Assembly: GCA_964417835.1 (NCBI GenBank)
Contig: CAYQJD010000037.1
Coordinates: forward strand, 1 to 7,641
DNA: 7,641 bases
Source: UMGS1124 sp964417835
GTDB lineage: Bacteria > Bacillota_I > Bacilli_A > RF39 > UBA660
Direction of reading: 5' to 3'
Below the pieces are notes generated by a model, which was not told the DNA's origin, did no database searches, and saw only the letters and a list, made by a program, of their open reading frames with translations. Both the position numbers and the translations under genes were made by a program. Below are positions 1 through 5,874 of this stretch, piece after piece (position 1 is the first letter of the stretch; each line of letters starts with the position of its first letter).

Positions 1-40
1 GTGCAAACCTTTTATTTGTCTAGGTTTGCACATTTTTACT
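1..40 (+). terminator. Intrinsic terminator hairpin of an unseen upstream gene
   Basis: A perfect 10-bp inverted repeat, GTGCAAACCT at 1-10 and AGGTTTGCAC at 22-31, encloses an 11-nt loop. It is followed by ATTTTTA, a short U-run in the plus-strand transcript. This is the usual form of a rho-independent terminator for a plus-strand gene ending left of the window. The stem would also form in minus-strand RNA and could stop read-through from thiI, but the bases that would hold the minus-strand U-run lie outside the window. Confidence 0.75.
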
Positions 41-86
41 GTCAAAGTCAAGATACAAATATATAAAACTCAAACCAAAAAATCTA

Positions 87-115
87 TAAAAAAAGAAATA
101 ATAAATATATTTATT
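87..115 (-). terminator. Weak AT-only hairpin with T-run after the small ORF
   Basis: A 16-nt palindrome (AATAAATATATTTATT, 100-115) overlaps the stop codon of the small minus-strand ORF. On the minus strand it is followed by TTTCTTTTTTT (98-88). The position and T-run suit a terminator for the thiI transcript. The stem has no G-C pair and almost no loop when fully paired, so it may be chance in AT-rich DNA. The stronger hairpin at 1-31 may do the terminating instead. The rest of 32-110 shows no promoter, RNA gene or convincing reading frame. Confidence 0.25.
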
Positions 116-278
116 TAAAATTTCTTCTTAATTTTGTAGCTTTTTTAAAACCATTTATATTATTAATTTTACCAGTTATATTAGTATCAAATATATTTAT
201 TAAATTAAAATTATTTTCTTTTATACAAGATGGATTTATACTACTTGATTTATAATCTGGTTTTCTTTCCAATTGCAT
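111..278 (-). CDS. Possible small basic protein, 55 aa, unknown function
   Basis: I do not recognise this protein. The minus-strand frame opens with ATG at 278-276, preceded by GGTGAT (287-282), a six-base match to the anti-Shine-Dalgarno partner and typical of the genes here, and ends with TAA at 113-111. The product begins MQLERKPDYK, is rich in Asn, Ile and Lys, and ends in a basic segment (GFKKATKLRRNFK, residues 43-55). It has no signal peptide, membrane segment or Cys motif beyond one Cys (residue 18). It starts 34 nt downstream of the thiI stop on the same strand, so it would be cotranscribed with thiI. In Bacillus the gene after thiI is a small acid-soluble spore protein (sspA), but this product does not resemble that family. 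An open frame of this length is uncommon in such AT-rich DNA, which together with the ribosome binding site favours a real gene. A decayed remnant or chance ORF remains possible. Confidence 0.42.
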   Translation of the reverse strand: MQLERKPDYKSSSINPSCIKENNFNLINIFDTNITGKINNINGFKKATKLRRNFK

Positions 279-312
279 ATTATCACCAGTATTATTATTA
301 ACATTTTTTTAA

Positions 313-1494
313 TTATAATACATCACTATATTCTTCTTTACTATTATCAATACGAATAGTTTCTATACTATTAAGTGCATCATTTACTAAAGAATCTACA
401 TCTATTAAATTCTCATATTCTAAACACTTTAACTCTGTAGGATTAATAACAGGATGTTCTGGAACAAATATTGTACAACAATCCTCAAATGGTAAAATAC
501 TAGTTTCATATGTACCTATTTTTTTTGCTATATCTATTATTTCTAACTTATCTAAACATGCAACAGGTCTTATTACAGGCATATTAGTAACACTATTTAT
601 TGCAACCATACTATTTAATGTCTGACTTGCAACTTGACCAATACTTTCTCCATTAATTATTACTTTACAATTATTTTTTTTAGCTACTTTTTCACTAATT
701 CTATACATCATTCTTCTCATTATTGTAATTAAATATTCATGTGGAATATTTTTATAAATAGTCTCTTGAATATTAGTAAAGTTAATTACATGCAATTTTA
801 TATAACTAGAATAATTTGATAAAATTTTACATAAACTTTTGACTTTATTTTTTGCAGCATCACTAGTATGAGGTGGACTTTCAAAATATATACCTTCTAT
901 TCTAACCCCTCTTTTTAAAGCTAAATATCCAGAAACAGGAGAATCTATTCCACCACTAAGCATAAGCAACCCTTTTCCTAGTGTCCCTACAGGATATCCG
1001 CCAATTCCTTTTATTTTATCAAAATATATATATGCTTCATTATGTCTTATTTCTATATTTATTAAAACTTCAGGATTATGTACATCAACTTTTATATTAT
1101 CTTTATTTTTTAAAACTACTCCTCCTAAGTACTTACTTATTTCCATACTATTTAAAGGATAATTTTTATCACTTCTTTTTGTTTCAACTTTAAAAGTTTT
1201 AAACTCTTTTTCTTTTATTAATTCAATCAAATTAAATTCTATAGAATCCAATTTATTATCATTGATTTTATACCCTAAATTAATTTCATGTATTCCAAAT
1301 ACATATTTTAATTTTTCTAATACATTCTCATATCCATCTTTAGCAGAAATAAACATTCTTCCTCTATCAAATTTTAAATCAAAATCACTTGGAATAACCT
1401 TAATAATATTTTCTTTTAATGCAGATAAAAAATAATTAATATTGTCCTTCTTTGTAGATAGCTCTCCATATTTAATTATAATAATTTTTTCCAT
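313..1494 (-). CDS. thiI: tRNA uracil 4-sulfurtransferase ThiI (rhodanese-less form)
   Basis: ThiI adenylates U8 of tRNA and replaces its oxygen with sulfur to give 4-thiouridine; in some bacteria it also supplies sulfur for the thiamin thiazole. The 393-aa product has the N-terminal ferredoxin-like region (about 1-60, opening MEKIIIIKYGELSTKK), a THUMP domain (about 60-165, with FKVETKRSDKNYP at 101-113) and a PP-loop AMP-forming domain (SGGIDS at 180-185). Conserved blocks NGESIGQVASQTL (281-293), RPVACLDK (309-316) and FEDCCTIF (336-343) follow; this Cys pair lies where the family's conserved catalytic-domain cysteine is expected. The C-terminal rhodanese domain of the E. coli enzyme is absent, as in Bacillus ThiI, so sulfur probably comes directly from a cysteine desulfurase. 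None is encoded next to it. The ATG at 1494 is chosen over an upstream one at 1527 because a perfect AGGAGG sits 6 nt before it and family proteins start here. With no thi genes nearby, tRNA modification is the likelier role. Confidence 0.95.
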   Translation of the reverse strand: MEKIIIIKYGELSTKKDNINYFLSALKENIIKVIPSDFDLKFDRGRMFISAKDGYENVLEKLKYVFGIHEINLGYKINDNKLDSIEFNLIELIKEKEFKTFKVETKRSDKNYPLNSMEISKYLGGVVLKNKDNIKVDVHNPEVLINIEIRHNEAYIYFDKIKGIGGYPVGTLGKGLLMLSGGIDSPVSGYLALKRGVRIEGIYFESPPHTSDAAKNKVKSLCKILSNYSSYIKLHVINFTNIQETIYKNIPHEYLITIMRRMMYRISEKVAKKNNCKVIINGESIGQVASQTLNSMVAINSVTNMPVIRPVACLDKLEIIDIAKKIGTYETSILPFEDCCTIFVPEHPVINPTELKCLEYENLIDVDSLVNDALNSIETIRIDNSKEEYSDVL

Positions 1495-1500
1495 AATATT

Positions 1501-1506
1501 CCTCCT
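1501..1506 (-). promoter_or_regulatory. thiI Shine-Dalgarno, fixes the start
   Basis: AGGAGG on the minus strand, 6 nt before the ATG at 1494. It rules out the longer in-frame start at 1527, whose 11 extra residues have no family counterpart. Confidence 0.85.
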
Positions 1507-1517
1507 AAAGCATTTAT

Positions 1518-1526
1518 ATAATAGCA
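1518..1526 (-). promoter_or_regulatory. Probable thiI promoter, extended -10
   Basis: The minus strand reads TGC-TATTAT (1526-1518), an extended -10 element. No good -35 lies 17 nt upstream, which is common for extended -10 promoters. Transcription would start near 1511 and give a leader of under 20 nt ending in the AGGAGG site. If correct, the longer start at 1527 would lie upstream of the transcript. This promoter is back-to-back with that of the divergent membrane-protein gene. Confidence 0.42.
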
Positions 1527-1539
1527 AAAATAAAACTAA

Positions 1540-1568
1540 TTTACTAGACTAAATACGAGTATTATGAT
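1540..1568 (+). promoter_or_regulatory. Probable SigA-type promoter of the membrane-protein gene
   Basis: TTTACT (1540-1545) and TATGAT (1563-1568) are separated by 17 nt. An overlapping GATAAT (1566-1571) is a second -10 choice. A start near 1575 would leave a very short leader holding only the AGGTGA ribosome binding site. AT-rich DNA gives many chance -10 boxes; spacing and position are the main support. Confidence 0.42.
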
Positions 1569-1580
1569 AATATTTAAAAT

Positions 1581-1586
1581 AGGTGA
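1581..1586 (+). promoter_or_regulatory. Shine-Dalgarno of the membrane-protein gene, fixes the start
   Basis: AGGTGA ends 5 nt before the ATG at 1592. The alternative GTG start at 1583 lies inside this site and is therefore unlikely. Confidence 0.75.
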
Positions 1587-1591
1587 ATAGT

Positions 1592-2251
1592 ATGAATAAA
1601 TTGGGTAGAAAACTAGATATATATAAACTATTATTATTAACATTATTAATAATATGTAGTATTTTTAAATTAAAAAACATTTATATAGAACCAAATAATC
1701 TTTTGGAAGTAAGTTTATCAAATATTTTATATCCATTTACTTTTTTATTAGTAATATTAATAAGAAATAATACTAATTTTAAAGAAACACATAGTACGAT
1801 TATAACATTAACAATAATCTTCTTTATATATACTATATTAATCTCTATATTAGGATCTATTCCTGCAAATTATAATTCTACAAATGTCGATTTAGCATTA
1901 AAAGCAAGTTTAACTCCAAGTTATTTTGTAATATTTAATAAGGCAATATATTTCCCTAATATTTTAAAAGTTTTATCATTTTCATTATTATTTTATTTCA
2001 GTCATACTATTTTTACAATTTTATATGATGCAATGATACCATATACTAAAAAATTTATTGCATTTTCGTTATCTATGTTTATTCCATTCACATTAGATAC
2101 AATTTGTTATATAGTAATAGATGATATAGCCAAAAATGTAGAATTTAATAAATTAATTATAGATTTAACAAGTAATTTTGTAGTTGTTATTTTTTCAACA
2201 ATATTAATTTCTATAATTTATAGTATAAAAAAAGAAAGATCTAAAGCATAA
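1592..2251 (+). CDS. Multi-pass membrane protein, possible divergent VUT/YhhQ queuosine-precursor transporter
   Basis: The 219-aa product is a hydrophobic inner-membrane protein with about six predicted helices (roughly residues 11-30, 38-58, 68-90, 124-145, 155-176 and 193-212) and a basic cytoplasmic C-terminus (KKERSK). It is not a clear member of any family by eye. Two blocks recall the VUT/DUF165 family, which includes E. coli YhhQ, an importer of queuosine precursors: SNILYPFTFL (43-52) resembles the family's first conserved helix, and SMFIPFTLDTICY (161-173) resembles its helix carrying a conserved Asp, here Asp169. Other family residues appear changed. Known: VUT proteins take up queuine or preQ-type bases for tRNA wobble modification. 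Inferred: the same or a related substrate here. The gene has its own promoter, converges on truB and overlaps it by 11 bp at the 3' ends. Codon use and AT content match the neighbours, so there is no sign of recent transfer. Confidence 0.8.
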   Translation: MNKLGRKLDIYKLLLLTLLIICSIFKLKNIYIEPNNLLEVSLSNILYPFTFLLVILIRNNTNFKETHSTIITLTIIFFIYTILISILGSIPANYNSTNVDLALKASLTPSYFVIFNKAIYFPNILKVLSFSLLFYFSHTIFTILYDAMIPYTKKFIAFSLSMFIPFTLDTICYIVIDDIAKNVEFNKLIIDLTSNFVVVIFSTILISIIYSIKKERSKA

Positions 2252-2276
2252 TAAATGGCTTGATCTTACTTTTTTT
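2236..2276. terminator. Bidirectional intrinsic terminator shared by two convergent genes
   Basis: The arms AAGATC-(TA bulge)-AAGC (2236-2247) and GCTT-GATCTT (2258-2267) form a 10-bp stem with one 2-nt bulge and a 10-nt loop. The plus strand continues ACTTTTTTT (2268-2276). The minus strand continues TCTTTTTTT (2235-2227). Both transcripts therefore see a hairpin followed by a U-run. The element ends both the membrane-protein gene and the rimP-truB operon and lies across both stop codons, so no separate intergenic space is needed. Confidence 0.75.
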
Positions 2277-3083
2277 ATATTCTTTATATATACTAATAAG
2301 TTTTTTATTATAATAAAATAAAACATATTCAGAATTATAAATGTTATTTAAAATTACACCATTAGATATTTTTTTATAATCTTCATCATTTAAATCTACT
2401 TTTTTATAAAACTCAAATATTTCTTCTAAAGGAATTATACTATAATTATTTTTTTTAATTTCTTCTAATTTATAGCTATTAATAATATCAAATCTACCTA
2501 ATTTAGTTCTAACTAAACTAGTCATTGTTGCATAAGTTTTTAAAGTCTCACCAATATCTCTAATTAAACTTCTTATATATGTTCCTTTAGAAACTAAACA
2601 TTTAATTTTGACTTTTTTATCTTTAATTTCTAACACTTCTATATTTTTTATTTCTACTAATCTTTTTGGTAAATCAACATTCATATTATTTCTAGCATAT
2701 TCATATAGCTTTTTTCCATTTATCTTTACAGCACTATATATAGGAACTTCTTGATTATATATACCAGAAAAACTATTAACAACTTTTTTAATTTCTTCAT
2801 CACTTACTGAAATATCACTTTTTTTTAAAACTATACCTGTATTATCTAAAGTATCAGTTAAATATCCTAATTCAAATTCAGCAACATATTCTTTATATTC
2901 ACTTGATAAATATTCACATAATTTGGTACATTTACCTATTGTTAAAACTAAAACTCCTTCAGCTATGGGATCAAGAGTACCTGTATGCCCTATCTTTTTA
3001 ATATTTAAATATTTAGATACAATATTTACAACGTCTCTTGAAGTATAACCTTTTTCTTTATTTACAACTAATATTCCATTCAT
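2241..3083 (-). CDS. truB: tRNA pseudouridine(55) synthase TruB
   Basis: TruB isomerises U55 in the T-loop of tRNA to pseudouridine and also has a tRNA-folding role. The 280-aa product starts MNGILVVNKEKGYTSRDVV, the family's usual opening. Catalytic Asp38 lies in GHTGTLDP (32-39), TDTLDNTG (76-83) follows, then VPIYSAVKINGKKLYEYAR (113-131) and the RNA-contacting block SKGTYIRSLIRDIG (165-178). LVRTKLGRF (190-198) ends the catalytic fold. The last 60 residues are a short, Lys/Tyr-rich PUA-like tail, a little smaller than in Bacillus TruB. The frame is open up to an ATG at 3128 inside rbfA, but the ATG at 3083 fits family starts, has AGGT 5 nt upstream and avoids the overlap. It is the last gene of the operon, 25 nt after rbfA, with a hairpin in the gap. 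The ribC (ribF) gene that follows truB in Bacillus is not here. Confidence 0.95.
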   Translation of the reverse strand: MNGILVVNKEKGYTSRDVVNIVSKYLNIKKIGHTGTLDPIAEGVLVLTIGKCTKLCEYLSSEYKEYVAEFELGYLTDTLDNTGIVLKKSDISVSDEEIKKVVNSFSGIYNQEVPIYSAVKINGKKLYEYARNNMNVDLPKRLVEIKNIEVLEIKDKKVKIKCLVSKGTYIRSLIRDIGETLKTYATMTSLVRTKLGRFDIINSYKLEEIKKNNYSIIPLEEIFEFYKKVDLNDEDYKKISNGVILNNIYNSEYVLFYYNKKLISIYKEYKKSKIKPFIML

Positions 3084-3088
3084 AAAAT

Positions 3089-3092
3089 ACCT
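3089..3092 (-). promoter_or_regulatory. truB ribosome binding site
   Basis: AGGT on the minus strand, 5 nt before the ATG at 3083, right after the T-run of the rbfA-truB hairpin. It is weak compared with other sites in the operon but decides between the starts at 3083 and 3128. Confidence 0.55.
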
Positions 3093-3119
3093 AAAAAAAT
3101 GTTTATCACTAAACATTTT
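3093..3119 (-). terminator. Terminator-like hairpin between rbfA and truB (possible attenuator)
   Basis: In minus-strand RNA, AAAATGTTTA (3119-3110) pairs with TAAACATTTT (3105-3096) around a GTGA loop. The T-run of seven (3099-3093) is partly used in the stem. The rbfA stop codon TAG (3111-3109) sits at the hairpin top, so ribosomes finishing rbfA would melt it. The form is that of an intrinsic terminator, but only one pair is G-C, so termination would be partial at best. Likely roles are lowering truB expression or marking a processing point. Confidence 0.4.
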
Positions 3120-3459
3120 CCTTTTCATGTATTTCTTCTATTATTTCTTCAATATGATTTCCATATGAAATAGATTCATCAAATTTAAATATTAATTTAG
3201 GTGTATGTCTTATTTCTATACGTTCTGATAACTCATGTCTAACATAAGAAGATGCTTCTTCTAATTCTTTTTCTATTTGTTTTTTATCAATATCTAAAGT
3301 ACAAGTAAAATATATCTTTGCAAAACTTAAATCATTTGTAACATCACAACCAGTTATAGTAATAGTGTGCATTAATTTATCTCTAGCTTCATTATTCAAA
3401 ATATCACTAACTTCTTTTACAATTTGGGCACCTATTCTTTTTAATTTAATTTGGTTCAT
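3109..3459 (-). CDS. rbfA: 30S ribosome-binding factor RbfA
   Basis: RbfA binds the immature 30S subunit and helps 16S rRNA 5'-end maturation and cold adaptation. The 116-aa product has the usual length and a single KH-like fold. It opens with the basic helix MNQIKLKRIGAQIVKEVSDIL, then ITITGCDVTNDLSFAKIYFT (33-52), the central strand pair. The segment SSYVRHELSERIEIRHTPKLIF (70-91) has the family's helix-kink-helix and R-x-x-P-x-L signature, followed by FDESISYGNHIEEII (93-107). A ribosome binding site (AGGTG) lies 4 nt before the ATG, in the 10-nt gap after infB. It follows infB directly; ylxP, which lies between infB and rbfA in Bacillus, is absent. Stop is TAG. Confidence 0.95.
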   Translation of the reverse strand: MNQIKLKRIGAQIVKEVSDILNNEARDKLMHTITITGCDVTNDLSFAKIYFTCTLDIDKKQIEKELEEASSYVRHELSERIEIRHTPKLIFKFDESISYGNHIEEIIEEIHEKENV

Positions 3460-3469
3460 AAAACACCTA

Positions 3470-5578
3470 CTATCTTTTTATTTCTACTTCTTCATATGCT
3501 TCAAAAATATCATTTTCTTTTATATCATTATATCCTTCAATAGTTACACCACATTCATAACCACTTTTTACTTCTTTAACAGAATCTTTTTCTCTTTGCA
3601 AACTTCCTATTTTTCCATCATATAAAATAATTCCATCTCTTATAATTCTAACTTTAGAATTATTTTTTAATATACCATTAGTTACTTTAACACCAGCAAT
3701 TTTTCCAACTTTAGAGAAAGTAAATATTTTTCTTACCTCACATGAACCTATAACTTTTTCTTCAAAGACAGGTTCAAGCATACCTTTCATAGCTAATTCC
3801 ATTTCTTCAACTAACTTATATATAATTGTATATAATCTTAATTCTACATTATATTCTTTAGCAATTTCTTTTGTAATAGAATTAGGAACTACGTTAAATC
3901 CTATTACAATTGCATTACTTGCATTAGCTAAAACAATATCTGATTCAGTTACTGTTCCTATTCCACTTCTGATTATTTTTACTCTTACACCTTCAACGTC
4001 AATTTTCTCCAAAGCATTTCTTACTGCTTCTTCACTTCCACGAACATCACATTTTAAAACTACATTTATTTCCTTAATACCAGATTGCATCTTTTCAAAT
4101 AAACTTTCAAAAGAAACGACTTCTTTCTTTTGAATTGATTTAGATTGAATTAATCTTTTTTCAGAAATTTCTCTAGCTAATTTTTCTGATTCAAATGCCA
4201 TAAATTTATCTCCAGCAGATGGATTCCCTGAAAGCCCAGTAATTTCAACCGGAGTACTAGGACCTGCTTCAACTATATTTTCACCCAAATCATTTCTAAA
4301 TGTTCTTACTCTACCATGAGTAGTTCCTACAACTATAGGATCTCCTAAACGTAATGTTCCATTTTGAATTAATAATGAAACGACACCACCTAAAGCTTTA
4401 TCGATTCTTGATTCAATTACTGTTCCAATAGCATATCTATTTGGATTAGCTTTTAAGTCTTGCATTTCACTTATTGCAAGTAATGTTTCTAATAGTTTAT
4501 CTACACCTTCGCCAGTTTTAGCAGAAATATTTACGAATGGAACATTCCCTCCCCAAATTTCTGGTGTAATATTATATTCAGCCATTTCAGTTAAAATTTT
4601 GTCTGGATTAGAGTCTGGTTTATCAATTTTATTTACAGCAACTACAATTGGAACATTCGCAGCTAGCGCGTGATCAATTGCTTCCTTAGTTTGAGGCATT
4701 ACTCCATCATCAGCAGCAACAATTATAATAACTATATCAGTTACACTTGCACCTCTTGCTCTCATTTCAGTAAATGCAGCATGTCCTGGTGTATCAATAA
4801 ATGTTATTTTATTGCCATGATAATCAATTTGGTATGCTCCAATATGTTGAGTAATCCCTCCAAATTCTTTATCTACTACATGAGTATTTCTAATATAGTC
4901 TAAAAGTGATGTTTTACCATGGTCTACATGTCCCATTATGGTTATTACTGGTGGACGACTTTTAAGATCTTCTTCTTTATCTATAATTTCATATTCTTCA
5001 AAATTAGAAATATCTTGTGTTTCTTCTCTTTTTAAAGTTTTATTATATTCTAATGCTATTATTTCTCCCGTTTCAAAATCAATAACTTGATTTACAGTAA
5101 CCATCATTCCCATTGTAAATAACTTTTTTACTAAAACTGTACTATCTACATTTAACTCATTAGCTAAATCATTTAAAGTCATATTATCTTTAAAAAGAAT
5201 TACATTATCATCTTTAACATTCTCTTGAAGTTTCTCTTTATTTTTATACATTGCTTTTTTATTTTTTAAATATTCATTTTTACTTGCTTCTATAACACTT
5301 CTCTTTTTTAACTTTTGTTTTTTCGTTGTATTACTATCTTTTACTTTAATTTTAGAATCCATCATTATATTTTCAACAGCTTCATCTAATTCATCATCAT
5401 CATTATAATCCATTTCAGTTTCAGTACTAATTAAATTCATACAATTATCTAATATAACAATACTATCATCATCTAATAAATCATTAGCATTATTACATTT
5501 AATACCTAATTCTTTACATTTTTCTAATATTTCTTGAACTGAAAATCCAGATTCTACTGAATAATCTTTTACAGTCAT
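3470..5578 (-). CDS. infB: Translation initiation factor IF-2
   Basis: IF-2 is the GTPase that places fMet-tRNA on the 30S subunit and promotes 50S joining. The 702-aa product has an N-terminal IF2_N-type domain (1-50), an acidic stretch (56-68) and a Lys-rich linker (78-120). A second IF2_N domain (127-180) precedes the G domain (208-370). All GTPase motifs are intact: G1 GHVDHGKTS (216-224), G2 with Thr243 in GGITQHIGAY, G3 DTPGH (262-266), G4 NKID (316-319) and G5 SAK (352-354). The catalytic-type His266 is present. Domain II spans about 382-465, domain III about 490-590, and the C2 domain that binds fMet-tRNA about 605-700. Length is near other Gram-positive IF-2 proteins, with a short linker. 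The start is supported by AAGGT upstream. Stop is TAG. It contains the only Trp (residue 342) found in any product of the window. The preceding gene is ylxR, 21 nt away. Confidence 0.98.
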   Translation of the reverse strand: MTVKDYSVESGFSVQEILEKCKELGIKCNNANDLLDDDSIVILDNCMNLISTETEMDYNDDDELDEAVENIMMDSKIKVKDSNTTKKQKLKKRSVIEASKNEYLKNKKAMYKNKEKLQENVKDDNVILFKDNMTLNDLANELNVDSTVLVKKLFTMGMMVTVNQVIDFETGEIIALEYNKTLKREETQDISNFEEYEIIDKEEDLKSRPPVITIMGHVDHGKTSLLDYIRNTHVVDKEFGGITQHIGAYQIDYHGNKITFIDTPGHAAFTEMRARGASVTDIVIIIVAADDGVMPQTKEAIDHALAANVPIVVAVNKIDKPDSNPDKILTEMAEYNITPEIWGGNVPFVNISAKTGEGVDKLLETLLAISEMQDLKANPNRYAIGTVIESRIDKALGGVVSLLIQNGTLRLGDPIVVGTTHGRVRTFRNDLGENIVEAGPSTPVEITGLSGNPSAGDKFMAFESEKLAREISEKRLIQSKSIQKKEVVSFESLFEKMQSGIKEINVVLKCDVRGSEEAVRNALEKIDVEGVRVKIIRSGIGTVTESDIVLANASNAIVIGFNVVPNSITKEIAKEYNVELRLYTIIYKLVEEMELAMKGMLEPVFEEKVIGSCEVRKIFTFSKVGKIAGVKVTNGILKNNSKVRIIRDGIILYDGKIGSLQREKDSVKEVKSGYECGVTIEGYNDIKENDIFEAYEEVEIKR

Positions 5579-5599
5579 AAGTTTACCTTCTTTCTAAAT

Positions 5600-5854
5600 T
5601 TATAACAATTTATTTAAATCTTCATAAACGCTTTCCGGAACCTCTATATCTAAAACTTTATTTAATATTTTACTTTTAGACGCTTTTAGAAATACTTCTT
5701 TATCTTTCTTTAAATAAACGCCTTTACCATTTTTTTTCCCAGTTTCATCAACAAAAACTTCTCCATCTTTATTCTTTACAATTCTAATCAATTCTTTTTT
5801 TGGAAGTTTTTCTCTTGTTATTACACATGTTCTCATTGGAATTTTTTTATTCAT
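5600..5854 (-). CDS. ylxR: YlxR family RNA-binding protein (RNase P modulator RnpM)
   Basis: Small, basic YlxR/DUF448 protein of 84 aa. The family signature is complete: RTCVITREKLPKKELIRIV (8-26), then VDETGKKNGKGVYLKKDKE (35-53), the loop with the conserved G-K/R-G-x-Y core thought to bind RNA. In B. subtilis the protein has been reported to bind the RNase P RNA and dampen RNase P activity in vitro, and was renamed RnpM. The same role here is an inference from family. It lies 20 nt after nusA and 21 nt before infB. In Bacillus the L7Ae-like gene ylxQ separates ylxR and infB; that gene is missing here. The ribosome binding site (GAAAGAAG region) is weaker than those of neighbouring genes, so translation may depend partly on ribosomes arriving from nusA. 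Confidence 0.93.
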   Translation of the reverse strand: MNKKIPMRTCVITREKLPKKELIRIVKNKDGEVFVDETGKKNGKGVYLKKDKEVFLKASKSKILNKVLDIEVPESVYEDLNKLL

Positions 5855-5874
5855 ATTTCATTCTTCTTTCCAAA

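Noticed and set aside
246..310. Alternative minus-strand ORF starting at an ATG just after the thiI stop (MLIIILVIIC...)
   Set aside because: It stops after about 23 codons, has no ribosome binding site and overlaps the better-supported 55-residue frame.
981..1193. Plus-strand 70-codon open frame opposite thiI
   Set aside because: It lies wholly within the well-supported thiI gene, has no ribosome binding site and encodes a low-complexity Leu/Tyr-rich product typical of antisense AT-rich DNA.
1495..1527. Longer thiI start at 1527
   Set aside because: The perfect AGGAGG lies between it and the ATG at 1494, and the extra residues match nothing in ThiI.
3084..3128. Longer truB start at 3128 (15 extra residues)
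   Set aside because: It would overlap rbfA, has a poor ribosome binding site and would add residues before the family-typical start MNGILVVNK; the bases form the intergenic hairpin instead.
3365..3625. Plus-strand 86-codon open frame with hydrophobic product
   Set aside because: It is antisense to the rbfA/infB junction. Its Phe/Ile/Tyr richness is the mirror of Lys/Glu/Asn codons on the coding strand, and no ribosome binding site or promoter fits it.
4670..4903. Plus-strand 77-codon open frame opposite infB
   Set aside because: It is antisense to the conserved IF-2 GTPase domain, and its Ser/Asn/Cys-rich product has no family likeness.
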